Source of the DNA: an uncultured Pseudomonadota bacterium
GTDB taxonomy: Bacteria; Pseudomonadota; Gammaproteobacteria; Steroidobacterales; Steroidobacteraceae
DNA: 35,367 bases
Direction: 5' to 3'
Assembly (NCBI GenBank): GCA_937920275.1
Contig: CALGVD010000092.1
Span: 77,225-112,591 of the forward strand
Of this stretch, positions 1-10,494 are shown piece by piece; within the stretch, counting starts at the first letter, position 1; each line of letters begins with the position of its first letter. A program made the translations under genes and the position numbers. The notes under the pieces were generated by a model. That model saw nothing but the letters and a program-made list of their open reading frames with translations, had not been told where the DNA came from and did not search any database.

Positions 1-1
1 G

Positions 2-133
2 AACCACGGCGCCGACCTGCGGGTCGTCCAGATGCTGCTCGGCCACAGCGACCTCTCCACCACGCAGATCTACACCCATGTCGCCCGCGAACGCATGAAG
101 GAACTGCACGACCGCCATCATCCGCGCGGCTGA
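2..133 (+). CDS. xerD: Tyrosine recombinase XerD, C-terminal end (partial)
   Basis: Only the last 43 residues are inside the window; the gene begins upstream. XerD with XerC resolves chromosome dimers at dif at the septum. The visible part holds the end of the catalytic domain: the [16 protein letters not shown] block, whose His (LGH) is a conserved catalytic residue and whose Tyr (IYTH) is the nucleophile that attacks DNA. The tail ends in RHHPRG followed by a stop. The next gene is dsbC, the same xerD-dsbC order as in enterobacteria, which supports XerD over XerC. Family assignment is firm for the visible part; the rest cannot be judged. Confidence 0.93.
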   Translation, partial: NHGADLRVVQMLLGHSDLSTTQIYTHVARERMKELHDRHHPRG

Positions 134-180
134 TCGGGTCGGGTGACCGGGGGCTGCTGGCGTGCTCCGCCGGTGTGCTC

Positions 181-189
181 TGCTAGAAT
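181..189 (+). promoter_or_regulatory. Extended -10 promoter of dsbC, leaderless type
   Basis: TGC-TAGAAT is an extended -10 element (TGn before the hexamer at 184-189). The ATG of dsbC is at 196, exactly where transcription would be expected to begin, and no Shine-Dalgarno lies between. A leaderless dsbC transcript is inferred; no clear -35 is seen. Confidence 0.5.
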
Positions 190-195
190 CGCACC

Positions 196-1017
196 ATGAG
201 GACTCTCTATCGATCCATCGTGGTCGCGGCGGCGCTCAGCCTCGCCGCGTGGGCGGCCATGCCGGCGTCGTCGCAGAGCGCTGCGCCGTCCCCGGGGAAG
301 CGCCTCGCGACCAAACCGGATCCGCGCAGCGAACTGGCGCGGCGCATGCCGGGCAGCAAGCCCGAAGATTTCCGCGCGACCCCGATCCCCGGTCTTTACG
401 AGTATGCCCGTGGCGCAGACATCCTCTATCTCTCCGCCGATGGCCGGTTCGCCCTCGATGGCGATCTCTACGACCTCAGCAACGAGCAGAACATCAGCGA
501 CCGACGCCGCCGCGAGGCAAGGCTCTCGCTGCTCGGAAAAGTGCCTGAGTCGAGCATGCTGGTGTTCGGACCCCGCAACGCGCGCCACACCGTCACGGTC
601 TTCACCGACATCGACTGCGGCTTCTGCCGCAAGCTGCATTCCGAGATGGCGCAGTACAACGCGCTCGGCATCCGGGTGCGTTATCTCTTCTATCCCCGCT
701 CAGGTCCGGATACCGAATCCTGGAACAAGGCGGTTGCGGTCTGGTGTTCACCCAACCGCAACGACGCTTTGACGCGGGCCAAGAACGGCGAGCCGTTGAA
801 GGCGTCCAAGTGCGATGCGTCGGCGGTGATGCGCGATTATGAGCTCGGCGACGAATTCGCCGTGCAAGGCACTCCGGCCATCGTCATGCCGGACGGCGAT
901 ATGTTGCCGGGTTATCTGCCGCCCGCGATGCTGCTGAAACGCTTGGAACCGGCTGCACCCCTCAAGCCGGGTGCGCCTGCTGCGCCGGGGACGCCGAACC
1001 GTCCGACCGGACGCTGA
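196..1017 (+). CDS. dsbC: Periplasmic thiol:disulfide isomerase DsbC
   Basis: 273 residues. DsbC isomerises wrong disulfides in periplasmic proteins and is kept reduced by DsbD. Residues 1 to about 28 form a signal peptide (charged MRTLYR, hydrophobic stretch, A-x-A-like end). Residues 50-110 match the N-terminal dimerisation region, and the thioredoxin-fold domain follows with the active site CGFC at Cys141-Cys144 and the cis-proline loop GTPA near residue 225. The C-terminus carries a Pro/Ala-rich tail (about 25 residues) not needed for the fold. It lies 62 bp after xerD, as in related bacteria. The start is set by the signal peptide and by the -10 element immediately upstream; there is no ribosome binding site. 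DsbG is an alternative but the xerD neighbourhood favours DsbC. Confidence 0.92.
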   Translation: MRTLYRSIVVAAALSLAAWAAMPASSQSAAPSPGKRLATKPDPRSELARRMPGSKPEDFRATPIPGLYEYARGADILYLSADGRFALDGDLYDLSNEQNISDRRRREARLSLLGKVPESSMLVFGPRNARHTVTVFTDIDCGFCRKLHSEMAQYNALGIRVRYLFYPRSGPDTESWNKAVAVWCSPNRNDALTRAKNGEPLKASKCDASAVMRDYELGDEFAVQGTPAIVMPDGDMLPGYLPPAMLLKRLEPAAPLKPGAPAAPGTPNRPTGR

Positions 1018-1024
1018 TCGGTCC

Positions 1025-1046
1025 GCTGGCGCCGCGCGGCGTCAGC
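1025..1046. terminator. Hairpin between convergent dsbC and ferredoxin genes
   Basis: GCTGGCGCC / GGCGTCAGC form a 9-pair stem (one G-T wobble) around a GCGC loop. It lies between the dsbC stop and the last codons of the convergent ferredoxin gene. There is no T-run on either side, so it would act as a bidirectional pause or RNA-end hairpin rather than a textbook intrinsic terminator. Confidence 0.45.
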
Positions 1047-1365
1047 GCTCGAGCAGTTTGAGCTTGTCCGGCTTGCCTTCCCAGGCCTTGGCATCGGTGG
1101 GCGCATCGCCTTTCTCTGTGATCACCGGCCACTTGCGGGAGAGTTCGGCGTTCAACGCCTTGAAGGATTCCTGGCCATCCGGCACTTCATCCTCGGAGTA
1201 GATCGCCTCGACCGGGCATTCCGGCTCACAGAGGGTGCAGTCGATGCACTCATCCGGATCGATCACCAGGAAATTAGGTCCCTCGTGGAAACAGTCCACG
1301 GGGCAGACCTCCACGCAGTCCATGTACTTGCACTTGATGCAGCTCTCGGTGACGACGAAAGTCAT
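1042..1365 (-). CDS. fdxA: 7Fe-type ferredoxin FdxA
   Basis: 107 residues, the usual length of Azotobacter FdI-type ferredoxins. The N-terminal half carries two cluster motifs: C-x2-C-x4-C-x3-CP ([17 protein letters not shown], residues 9-25), where the spacing suits a 3Fe-4S/4Fe-4S arrangement, and [16 protein letters not shown] further on. The C-terminal half is the long acidic then basic extension typical of FdxA. It is a soluble low-potential electron carrier; the partner is not shown by the context. The start at 1365 is chosen because MTFVVTESC is the conserved N-terminus and an AGGGACAG Shine-Dalgarno precedes it; further in-frame upstream codons are not protein-like. Confidence 0.93.
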   Translation of the reverse strand: MTFVVTESCIKCKYMDCVEVCPVDCFHEGPNFLVIDPDECIDCTLCEPECPVEAIYSEDEVPDGQESFKALNAELSRKWPVITEKGDAPTDAKAWEGKPDKLKLLER

Positions 1366-1481
1366 GATCCTGTCCCTTGCCGACGAAGGCGGGGACTTTA
1401 TAACGCCGCCGCCCTCCGCGCCAACCACCCACCGCCGATCGCCGATCTCAGGCAGCCGACCGCAGGCCGCCAAGACGCCGG

Positions 1482-2027
1482 TCAACTCCGGGGGCGACGG
1501 TCGAGTTCCGTGAAGTGGTGCCGGTCGAGCCCGGCGGCGCGGTCTTCGAGATAGCGCCGCAGCGTGAAGGTGGTGCTGGTGAAGGCGATGTCGTCCCAGG
1601 GGATCTCATGCTCGGCCACCATGCGCACCTCGAGGCTTTCTTCGCCTGCGCCGATCTTGGGCGAGCGCAGCCTGCCGCGGAAGAACACATGCACCTGTTC
1701 AGCGTGCAGTACATGGACCACCGACAGCAACGAGCCGATCTCGACATCCGCCAAGGCTTCTTCCATCGACTCGCGTGCCGCCGCCTGCTGCAGGGTCTCC
1801 CCGTTCTCCATGAAGCCCGCCGGGACCGTCCAGAAGCCATGCCGGGGCTCGATGGCGCGCCGACAGATGAGGATGCGACCCGCGTCGTCCTCCGGCACGC
1901 AACCGACCACCAATTTAGGATTCTGGTAATGCACGGTCTCGCAGGACAGACAGACGAAGCGCAGGACTTGGTCGCCTGCCGGGATGCGCCGTTCAACGCC
2001 GGCGCCGCATGTGCTGCAGTATTTCAT
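1482..2027 (-). CDS. Nudix hydrolase with N-terminal zinc ribbon
   Basis: 181 residues. Cys4, Cys7, Cys26 and Cys29 form an N-terminal zinc ribbon, and the Nudix box runs from Gly71 (GFMENGE, then [11 protein letters not shown] at 85-95). Glu86, Glu89 and Glu90 are the expected metal ligands. The Gly that normally follows the EE pair in the Nudix box is Leu92 here. The family hydrolyses nucleoside-diphosphate-linked compounds (ADP-ribose, NADH, CoA-like or nucleotide substrates); the substrate cannot be read from sequence. The start at 2027 is where the zinc ribbon begins; the frame stays open upstream only because it runs through the tRNA-Leu gene. The ATG is 12 bases downstream of the tRNA CCA end, on the same strand, so the gene is probably transcribed together with the tRNA. 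No good ribosome binding site is visible. Confidence 0.85.
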   Translation of the reverse strand: MKYCSTCGAGVERRIPAGDQVLRFVCLSCETVHYQNPKLVVGCVPEDDAGRILICRRAIEPRHGFWTVPAGFMENGETLQQAAARESMEEALADVEIGSLLSVVHVLHAEQVHVFFRGRLRSPKIGAGEESLEVRMVAEHEIPWDDIAFTSTTFTLRRYLEDRAAGLDRHHFTELDRRPRS

Positions 2028-2039
2028 GGGGTGTTTGAG

Positions 2040-2126
2040 TGGTGCCGGGAGAGGGAATCGAACCCACACTCTGTCGCCAGAACCGGATTTTGAGTCCGGC
2101 GCGTCTACCAGTTCCGCCATCCCGGC
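2040..2126 (-). tRNA. tRNA-Leu (anticodon CAA)
   Basis: 87 nt including an encoded CCA. The acceptor stem is GCCGGGA paired with TCCCGGC, followed by discriminator A and CCA. The anticodon stem CCGGA/TCCGG encloses the loop CTCAAAA, giving anticodon CAA. A long variable arm and the GGTTCGATTCC T-arm identify a class II tRNA, hence leucine. It is divergent from queA and immediately upstream of the Nudix gene. Confidence 0.96.
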
Positions 2127-2145
2127 GCCGGGAGGACAATCCGGA

Positions 2146-2155
2146 AAGTATACTT
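2146..2155. promoter_or_regulatory. Palindromic -10 shared by divergent tRNA-Leu and queA
   Basis: AAGTATACTT is a perfect 10-bp palindrome, so the hexamer TATACT is read on both strands: 2149-2154 for queA and the complement of 2147-2152 for the tRNA. The predicted queA start (about 2161) falls on its GTG codon at 2162; the predicted tRNA transcript starts about 14 nt before the mature 5' end at 2126. No good -35 is visible on either side. Confidence 0.5.
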
Positions 2156-2161
2156 CAACCC

Positions 2162-4345
<2,184 letters not shown>

Positions 4346-4385
4346 TCGCGGCCTTTTTTCGACCGGACCTCCGAGGACCCCTCCC

Positions 4386-4712
4386 ATGAATGGATTGATC
4401 CCCGAAGCCTATGCACAGGCTGGCGCTGCGTCACCCGGCGGCCAACTCGCGCCGCTGCTGATGATGGTGCTGTTCATCGTCATCTTCTATTTCCTGCTCA
4501 TCCGTCCGCAGCAGAAGAAGGCCAAGGAACACCAGGCCATGCTCTCGGCGCTGTCGGTCGGCGACGAGGTGGTCACCGTGGGTGGCATCCTCGGCAAGGT
4601 CAGCGCGATCGGCGAGGGCGTGGTCACGCTCGAAGTCGCCAAAGACGTGCAGATCAAGGTCCAGAAATTCCAGGTCAGTTCGCTTGTGCCCAAGGGCACC
4701 CTGAAGGGCTGA
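4386..4712 (+). CDS. yajC: Sec translocon accessory protein YajC
   Basis: 108 residues. YajC is the small single-span inner-membrane partner of SecD and SecF in the holotranslocon. The transmembrane segment is LLMMVLFIVIFYFLLI (about residues 24-39), followed at once by the family signature RPQQKKAKEHQ and the conserved VGDEVVTVGGILGKV stretch, then a short cytoplasmic beta-rich tail. It lies 3 bp before secD in the tgt-yajC-secD-secF cluster. The start is supported by the MNGLIPEAYAQ N-terminus common to close homologues and by GAGGA 11 bases upstream. Confidence 0.95.
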   Translation: MNGLIPEAYAQAGAASPGGQLAPLLMMVLFIVIFYFLLIRPQQKKAKEHQAMLSALSVGDEVVTVGGILGKVSAIGEGVVTLEVAKDVQIKVQKFQVSSLVPKGTLKG

Positions 4713-4715
4713 TCC

Positions 4716-6581
4716 ATGCTCGAATTCCCTCGCTGGAAGTATTGGCTGGTCGCGGTGGTGCTGCTGTTGGCCACCGTGGTCGCGCTGCCGAACGTGTTCG
4801 GTGAGGATGCGGCGTTGCAGATGGTGCGCAAGGACCGCGCCGCCGTCGGGGTCGACGCCGGCCGCGAGGTGATCCGGCTGCTCGCCGACCGCGACGTCGC
4901 GGTGTCGCGCAACTACGAGGACCAAGGCCGATTGATGCTGCACTTCGATTCGGTCGCGCAGCAGCTGAAGGCGCGGGACGCCGTCAATGAGGTCTATGGC
5001 AAGGACTACGCGACCGCCCTGTCGTTCGCCTCGCGCGCCCCCGATTGGCTGCGTGCGGTCGGCCTGCGTCCGATGCCGCTCGGCCTCGATCTGCGCGGCG
5101 GCCTGCACCTCCTCTACCAGGTGGATGTCGACGGTGCGGTCGCGCAGTTGCTCGAGGTCTACGAACAGGATGTGCGCCGCGCACTCGGCGGCGCGGGCCT
5201 CGCCTTCACCGATGTGACGCCGGTGGCCGATGGCGCCCCGAAGCCGAACGGGCTGCGGGTGTTGCTGCCGGCGGGCGCCGACATCGACGCGGCACGCGAT
5301 GCGCTGCGCAGGATCCTGCCGGATCTCGCCTATTCTGAGGTGTTCGCGACCGAAGGCCCGGCGTTGCAACTGCTGCTCACACCCGTGCAGGTCCGCGAGC
5401 GGCAGGACTACGCCATCCAGCAGAACCTCACCACGCTGCGCAACCGCGTCAACGAACTCGGCGTCTCCGAGCCCGTGGTGCAGAAGCAGGGCATCGACCG
5501 CATCGTCGTCCAGCTGCCGGGCGTACAGAACTCCGCCGAGGTGAAGGACATCCTCGGCAAGGTCGCGACCCTCGAGTGGCGCCTGCAGGACCAACAGAAC
5601 AGCGTCTCCGAGGCCGTGCAGCGCAACCGCGCGCCGATCGGCTCGAAGCTGTACGAGAACAACGGTCAGCCGGTGCTACTCAAGCGCGACATCATCGTCA
5701 CCGGCGACCAGCTCATCGATGCCGTCACCGCCGCCACCGACCAGGGTCCGGGCGTCTCCATCACGCTCGACAACGCGGGCGGCGAGGAGATGCTGCGCAC
5801 CACACGCGCCAACCTCGGCAAGCCGATGGGCGTCGTGTTCATCGAGCAGCGCCGCGAAGAGATCGACATCGACGGACGCAAGGTGCAGCGCGACATCAAG
5901 GAAGAGAAGGTCATCAGCGTCGCCACCATCCAAGGCGTGTTCTCCAACAAATTCCAGATCACCGGACTCGGTGCCAACGAAGCCCGCGAGCTCGCGCTGC
6001 TGATGCGCGCCGGTGCGCTGGCGGCGCCGCTGTTCGTGGTCGAAGAGCGCGTGGTCGGCCCCGCCCTCGGCAAGGAGAACATCCGTAAGGGCGTCACCGC
6101 GCTCCTGATCGGCATGGGGATCCTGTTCGTCTTCATGCTGGTCTACTACCGGACCTTCGGCCTGGTCACCAACATCGTCCTGCTCGCCAACGTGGTGTTG
6201 CTCGCGGCATTGCTCACCCTCTTCAAGGCGGCGCTGTCTTTGCCCGGCATCGCCGGCATCGTGCTCACCGTCGGCATGGCGGTCGATGCCAACGTGCTCA
6301 TCTACGAGCGCATCCGCGAGGAACTGCGCAACGGGGTGAGCCCGCAGACCGCCATCTCGAAGGGCTTCGAGAAGGCGTTCTCCGCGATCGCCGACTCGAA
6401 CATCACCACCCTGATCGCGGGCATCGTGCTGTGGGCCTTCGGCACCGGCGCGATCCGTGGCTTCGCGGTGGTGTTGTCGCTCGGTATCCTCACCTCGATG
6501 TTCACCTCGTTGCTCGGCAGCCGCGCGCTGCTGACACTCATGTACGGCGGCACGCGCCGACCGCAATCCCTGCCGATCTGA
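4716..6581 (+). CDS. secD: Protein translocase subunit SecD
   Basis: 621 residues, normal for proteobacterial SecD. With SecF it uses the proton gradient to pull exported proteins out of SecYEG on the periplasmic side. One membrane span lies at the N-terminus (WLVAVVLLLATVVALP), then a large periplasmic domain starts with the signature GLDLRGGLHLLYQVD (from residue 123). Five more spans occupy roughly residues 455-610, including GMAVDANVLIYERIREE, which holds the membrane Asp implicated in proton use. It is translationally tight with yajC and is followed 19 bp later by secF. Confidence 0.97.
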   Translation: MLEFPRWKYWLVAVVLLLATVVALPNVFGEDAALQMVRKDRAAVGVDAGREVIRLLADRDVAVSRNYEDQGRLMLHFDSVAQQLKARDAVNEVYGKDYATALSFASRAPDWLRAVGLRPMPLGLDLRGGLHLLYQVDVDGAVAQLLEVYEQDVRRALGGAGLAFTDVTPVADGAPKPNGLRVLLPAGADIDAARDALRRILPDLAYSEVFATEGPALQLLLTPVQVRERQDYAIQQNLTTLRNRVNELGVSEPVVQKQGIDRIVVQLPGVQNSAEVKDILGKVATLEWRLQDQQNSVSEAVQRNRAPIGSKLYENNGQPVLLKRDIIVTGDQLIDAVTAATDQGPGVSITLDNAGGEEMLRTTRANLGKPMGVVFIEQRREEIDIDGRKVQRDIKEEKVISVATIQGVFSNKFQITGLGANEARELALLMRAGALAAPLFVVEERVVGPALGKENIRKGVTALLIGMGILFVFMLVYYRTFGLVTNIVLLANVVLLAALLTLFKAALSLPGIAGIVLTVGMAVDANVLIYERIREELRNGVSPQTAISKGFEKAFSAIADSNITTLIAGIVLWAFGTGAIRGFAVVLSLGILTSMFTSLLGSRALLTLMYGGTRRPQSLPI

Positions 6582-6600
6582 TCCGCCGGAGTCCGCCCCC

Positions 6601-7536
6601 ATGGAATTCTTCAAATCGGACAGTCGAATCGGGTTCATGGCAGGCCGCAAGCTCGCCTACGGCCTGTCGATCTTCTTGTTCGTGGCCTCGATCGCCGCGT
6701 TGCTCACACGCGGCCTGAACCTCGGTGTCGATTTCACCGGCGGCATCACGGTCGAGGCGCGTTTTGCCGCCGACGCCAACCCCGAACTGCTGCGCGCGCG
6801 GCTCGAGCAAGCCGGGTTCGCCGATGTCCAAGTGCAGAACTTCGGCTCGTCACGCGATGTCGCGGTCCGGCTGCCGCCGCCCGAGGGTCAGTCGACGGAT
6901 GTCGTGCGCGGACGCGTTGAAGCCGTGCTGCGGGCGGTCGACCCGGCCGTAGAGGTCAGCCGGCTCGAGGTGGTCGGGCCACAGGTCGGCGCCGAACTGC
7001 GCGATGCCGCGGTGGTCGCCCTGCTCACCACGCTGGTGCTGATCGCGATCTACCTGTTCATCCGCTTCCATGCGTGGCAGCTGTCGCTCGGCGCCATCTT
7101 CGCCGCCATCCACGACCCGATCATCGTGCTCGGCTTCTTCGCGGTGACCGGCATCCTCTTCGACCTGTCGGTGGTCGCCGCGCTGTTGGCAGTCATCGGC
7201 TACTCGCTCAACGACACCGTGGTGGTGTTCGATCGGATCCGCGAGCGTTTCGAGGCCAGCAAGCGTCTCGAGCCGGCTGTGGTGCTCGATCAATCCGTCA
7301 ACCAGACCCTCTCGCGCACCATCATGACCAGCACGACCACCCTCATCGTGGTGGTGGTGTTGCTGCTGCTCGGCGGGCCGGTATTGCACGGGTTCTCGGT
7401 GGCGCTGATCGTCGGCATCCTGGTCGGCACCTACTCGTCAATCTACGTCGCGAGCGCCGTGGCGCTCGACACCGGCTTGACCGCCGAGAGCCTGTTTCCG
7501 ACCCGCAAAAAGCTCGCGATCGACGACCTGCCCTAG
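6601..7536 (+). CDS. secF: Protein translocase subunit SecF
   Basis: 311 residues, standard length. It is the partner of SecD: one N-terminal span (KLAYGLSIFLFVASIAALL), the short periplasmic domain with GVDFTGGITVEARF (from about residue 42), then five spans containing GYSLNDTVVVFDRIRERFE, the SecF counterpart of the SecD proton-linked motif, and SRTIMTSTTTLIVVVVLLLLGG. The C-terminal tail is short. It closes the queA-tgt-yajC-secD-secF unit; 90 bp separate it from the next gene. Confidence 0.97.
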   Translation: MEFFKSDSRIGFMAGRKLAYGLSIFLFVASIAALLTRGLNLGVDFTGGITVEARFAADANPELLRARLEQAGFADVQVQNFGSSRDVAVRLPPPEGQSTDVVRGRVEAVLRAVDPAVEVSRLEVVGPQVGAELRDAAVVALLTTLVLIAIYLFIRFHAWQLSLGAIFAAIHDPIIVLGFFAVTGILFDLSVVAALLAVIGYSLNDTVVVFDRIRERFEASKRLEPAVVLDQSVNQTLSRTIMTSTTTLIVVVVLLLLGGPVLHGFSVALIVGILVGTYSSIYVASAVALDTGLTAESLFPTRKKLAIDDLP

Positions 7537-7584
7537 GCCGGTCGTCCGCCTCTCGTCAGAGCACCCTAGCGGTCGGGTACGCTA

Positions 7585-7619
7585 CCCCCCTACAATCGGG
7601 CATAACTTCCCTGGGGGGG
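7585..7619 (+). promoter_or_regulatory. Putative promoter and ribosome-site hairpin before the permease
   Basis: TACAAT at 7591-7596 is a candidate -10. The permease ribosome binding region is a run of seven G (7613-7619), and CCCCCC at 7585-7590 is exactly complementary. If transcripts start upstream of 7585 these runs could pair and hide the ribosome site; if they start after TACAAT the C-run is not transcribed and the site is free. Both readings are inference. Confidence 0.3.
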
Positions 7620-7626
7620 ATCGACC

Positions 7627-9120
7627 ATGAACTGGCGTATCAAACCGCTCGACGAGATCTTGGCCACCGCCGAAAAGAAGAGCCTCAAGCGCTCGCTAGG
7701 CGCGTTCCAACTCACCATGATGGGCATCGGCGCCATCATCGGCACCGGCATCTTCGTGCTCACCGCTGAAGCCGCCCAGAAGGCAGGCCCGGGCATGATG
7801 CTCTCCTTCGTCATCGCGGGCTTTGTGTGCGCGGTGGCGGCGCTCTGCTACGCGGAGCTCTCCTCGATGGTGCCGGTCTCAGGATCCGCCTACACCTACT
7901 CCTACGCGGTGCTCGGCGAACTCATCGCTTGGATGGTCGGCTGGGCCTTGATCCTCGAGTTCGCGGTCGCCGCGAGCGCGGTGTCGGTCGGGTGGTCCAA
8001 CTACTTCGTCGGTAACATCGAGCGTGTATTCGGCATCGAATTGGCCGATACCTACACCAAGGGCCTCTATGCGGGCGGTCTCGTCAACCTCCCCGCAGCG
8101 GTCATCGCGATGCTGGTGACGTGCCTGCTCATCATCGGTACCCGCGAGAGCGCCACCGTCAACGCGGTGCTGGTCTCGATCAAGGTCGTGGCGCTGATCG
8201 TGTTCGTCATCCTCGCGATACCCGTCATCGATGGCTCCAACTTCGAGCCTTTCGCCCCGAACGGCTTCCTCGATACTTCCGGGATCGGCATCGGCGTCGC
8301 GGGCGCAGCAGCCTCCATCTTCTTCGCCTATGTCGGCTTCGACGCCGTGGCGACCGCCGCCGAAGAGACGAAGGACCCGCAGCGTAATATCCCCATCGGT
8401 CTCATCGGCAGCCTCGCCGTCTGCACGGTCTTCTACATCTTGGTGGCCGCCGGCGCGGTGGGCGCCATCGGCGCACAGCCGGTCGCCGATGCCTCAGGGG
8501 TCGCCTTGTCGCCCGGCAGCGAGGCGTTCTTCGCCGCCTGCGCCCAGGAGGCCAACCGCAACCTGCTCGCCTGCAGCGACGAGCCGCTCGCCCACGTCCT
8601 CGACATGATCGGTTGGGCCAAGTTCGCGCAGCTCATCGCCCTCGCGGCCTTCCTCGCGCTGCCCTCGGTCATCCTGATGATGCTGTTCGGCCAGACCCGC
8701 ATCTTCTTCGTGATGGCGCGTGACGGGCTGCTGCCGTTCGGCGAGACCCTCTCGAAGGTGCACCCGAAGTTCGGTACGCCATATGTGGTGACGATCATCA
8801 CCGGCATCGCAGTGACGATCTTCGCGGCCTTCTTCCCGGTCGGCGTGCTCGCCGACATCTCCAACAGCGGTACCTTGTTCGCCTTCCTCACCGTGTCGGT
8901 CGGTGTGATGGTGCTGCGGGTCCGCGAGCCGGGCCGCCACCGGCCGTTCCGCATGCCGTTCATCTGGTTGGTCGGCCCATTGGCGTTCATCGGTTGCGCA
9001 TTCCTGTTGTACCAGTTGCCGATGAAGACGCAGATCACCTTCCTGCAGTGGACCGCAGCAGGTCTCCTGATCTACTTCCTCTACGGCTACCGCAAGAGCC
9101 CGCTCGCGGGCAGGAAGTGA
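7627..9120 (+). CDS. APC-superfamily amino acid permease (cationic amino acid type)
   Basis: 497 residues with about 12 hydrophobic spans. The N-terminal part LGAFQLTMMGIGAIIGTGIFVL holds the GxGxIIGTGIF substrate-binding break of the first APC helix. SGSAYTYSYAVLGELIAWMVGW and FFAYVGFDAVATAAEETKDPQRNIPIGL are the other hallmarks, typical of the bacterial CAT/YfnA branch, which takes up cationic or small neutral amino acids. A periplasmic loop near residues 285-320 contains two Cys. The ATG follows a strong G-rich ribosome site. It stands alone or forms a unit with the symporter 18 bp downstream. The exact substrate is not readable. Confidence 0.88.
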   Translation: MNWRIKPLDEILATAEKKSLKRSLGAFQLTMMGIGAIIGTGIFVLTAEAAQKAGPGMMLSFVIAGFVCAVAALCYAELSSMVPVSGSAYTYSYAVLGELIAWMVGWALILEFAVAASAVSVGWSNYFVGNIERVFGIELADTYTKGLYAGGLVNLPAAVIAMLVTCLLIIGTRESATVNAVLVSIKVVALIVFVILAIPVIDGSNFEPFAPNGFLDTSGIGIGVAGAAASIFFAYVGFDAVATAAEETKDPQRNIPIGLIGSLAVCTVFYILVAAGAVGAIGAQPVADASGVALSPGSEAFFAACAQEANRNLLACSDEPLAHVLDMIGWAKFAQLIALAAFLALPSVILMMLFGQTRIFFVMARDGLLPFGETLSKVHPKFGTPYVVTIITGIAVTIFAAFFPVGVLADISNSGTLFAFLTVSVGVMVLRVREPGRHRPFRMPFIWLVGPLAFIGCAFLLYQLPMKTQITFLQWTAAGLLIYFLYGYRKSPLAGRK

Positions 9121-9138
9121 TCGGCCAGGTACGCTGAG

Positions 9139-10467
9139 ATGGCCGCTGGCGTGGACTCGCAACTCGCGAACCGCATCCTCCTCGGCTTGCTCGGCGGGGC
9201 GGTAGCGGGCGCACTCACCCTGTTGGTGGGCGCCGGTTCGCCGGCGGTTCTTGAGGCGGCGCGGTCGTTCGCCGTCACCGTCCTCGACCCCATCGGTCAG
9301 GTGTTCCTGCGGCTGCTGTTCTTCGTGGTGATGCCGTTGGTCTTCGCGTCGCTCGCGGCGGGTGTCTCGCAGTTGGGGGACCTCGCGCGCCTCGGGCCGT
9401 TGTCGGTGCGCACCTTCACGCTGTTCTTCCTCAACATGTCCATCGCCTGCGCCTTGGGCCTGTTGATGATGAACGTGCTGCAGCCGGGAGCGGTGATCGA
9501 CGGCGACACCAAGACCCGTCTCATCGAACAGTACGGCGATGCCTCGGGCAAGCTCATCGAGAAGCAGGCGGCCCAGCCCGACATGAGCTTCACGACCGTG
9601 GTCGACATGTTCATGCCGCGAAATCTGATCGGGGCGATCACCGGACACGACCGAGCGACGCTGGGCGAGGTGTTGCCGCTGATCCTCTTCGCCATCCTGG
9701 TCGGCGCTGCAGCGATCCAACTGGGCGGCCGTCGTCGCGAGCAACTGCAGTCCGGCCTCGAACTCGTCACCGAGCTCATGACCGGCATCGTGCGCTTCGC
9801 CTTGCGGCTTGCGCCTTATGCCGTTCCGGCCATGATCTACAGCGTCGTCGTGAAGGTCGGCTGGGACATCCTCATCGCACTCGGTCTGTTCGTCGTCGGC
9901 TGCCTTGCGGTGATGGTGCTGCACCTCTTCGGCACGATGTCGCTGTGGCTCAAGCTGTTCTCGCGTTACCGTCCGCTGGATTTTTGGCGGCGCATCCGGC
10001 CCGTACTCGTCACGGCATTCTCGACCAGCTCGAGCAGCGCGACGCTGCCTGCGGCACTCGCCTCGGCACGCGACGAGCTCGGCATCCGCCCGACGACCGC
10101 CGGGTTCGTGCTGCCGCTTGGTACCACCATGAACATGGCCGGTACCGCGCTCTACGAGGGCTGCGTGGTGCTGTTCGTGGCGCAGGTGTTCGGCATCCCA
10201 CTCGATCTCGGCCAGCAGCTCACGCTGCTGCTGCTCGCGGTGCTCGGTGCGGTCGCCGCTGCGGGGATCCCCGGGGGGTCCTTGCCCATCATCGCGGGCC
10301 TTCTCATCACCTTCGGCATCCCGCCCGAGGGCATCGGCATCGTGCTCGGTGCGGACCGCTTGCTCGACATGACGCGCACCATGGTCAATGTCGGTGCGGA
10401 CATGGCCACGACTGCGGTGGTCGATTCCCTCGAGCACAAAGACGCACCCGGCAGCGCATCGGCCTAA
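9139..10467 (+). CDS. DAACS dicarboxylate/glutamate:cation symporter
   Basis: 442 residues, the usual length for GltP/DctA-type carriers. It shows the Ser-rich hairpin tip STSSSSATLP (from residue 295), the binding-site helix PLGTTMNMAGTALYEG (NMAGT from residue 332) and the second hairpin AAAGIPGGSLPI, all needed for the elevator fold. The helix-8 block GADRLLDMTRTMVNVGADMA contains the Asp-x3-Asp/Arg/Asn set that binds the substrate carboxylate. It imports C4-dicarboxylates, glutamate or aspartate with protons or sodium. It is the same strand as, and 18 bp after, the APC permease, so co-transcription is likely. Convergent with suhB. Confidence 0.9.
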   Translation: MAAGVDSQLANRILLGLLGGAVAGALTLLVGAGSPAVLEAARSFAVTVLDPIGQVFLRLLFFVVMPLVFASLAAGVSQLGDLARLGPLSVRTFTLFFLNMSIACALGLLMMNVLQPGAVIDGDTKTRLIEQYGDASGKLIEKQAAQPDMSFTTVVDMFMPRNLIGAITGHDRATLGEVLPLILFAILVGAAAIQLGGRRREQLQSGLELVTELMTGIVRFALRLAPYAVPAMIYSVVVKVGWDILIALGLFVVGCLAVMVLHLFGTMSLWLKLFSRYRPLDFWRRIRPVLVTAFSTSSSSATLPAALASARDELGIRPTTAGFVLPLGTTMNMAGTALYEGCVVLFVAQVFGIPLDLGQQLTLLLLAVLGAVAAAGIPGGSLPIIAGLLITFGIPPEGIGIVLGADRLLDMTRTMVNVGADMATTAVVDSLEHKDAPGSASA

Positions 10468-10494
10468 GCCCGACGGCCTAAGTGCGACGGGGCG

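Noticed and set aside
4431-5594. A 387-codon minus-strand open frame across yajC/secD
   Set aside because: Antisense shadow of secD; no recognisable protein and no ribosome site.
8494-10437. A 647-codon open frame on the minus strand
   Set aside because: It is the mirror of two obvious transporter genes; the translation is rich in His, Arg, Asp and Glu with no domains, a common artefact of GC-rich coding DNA.
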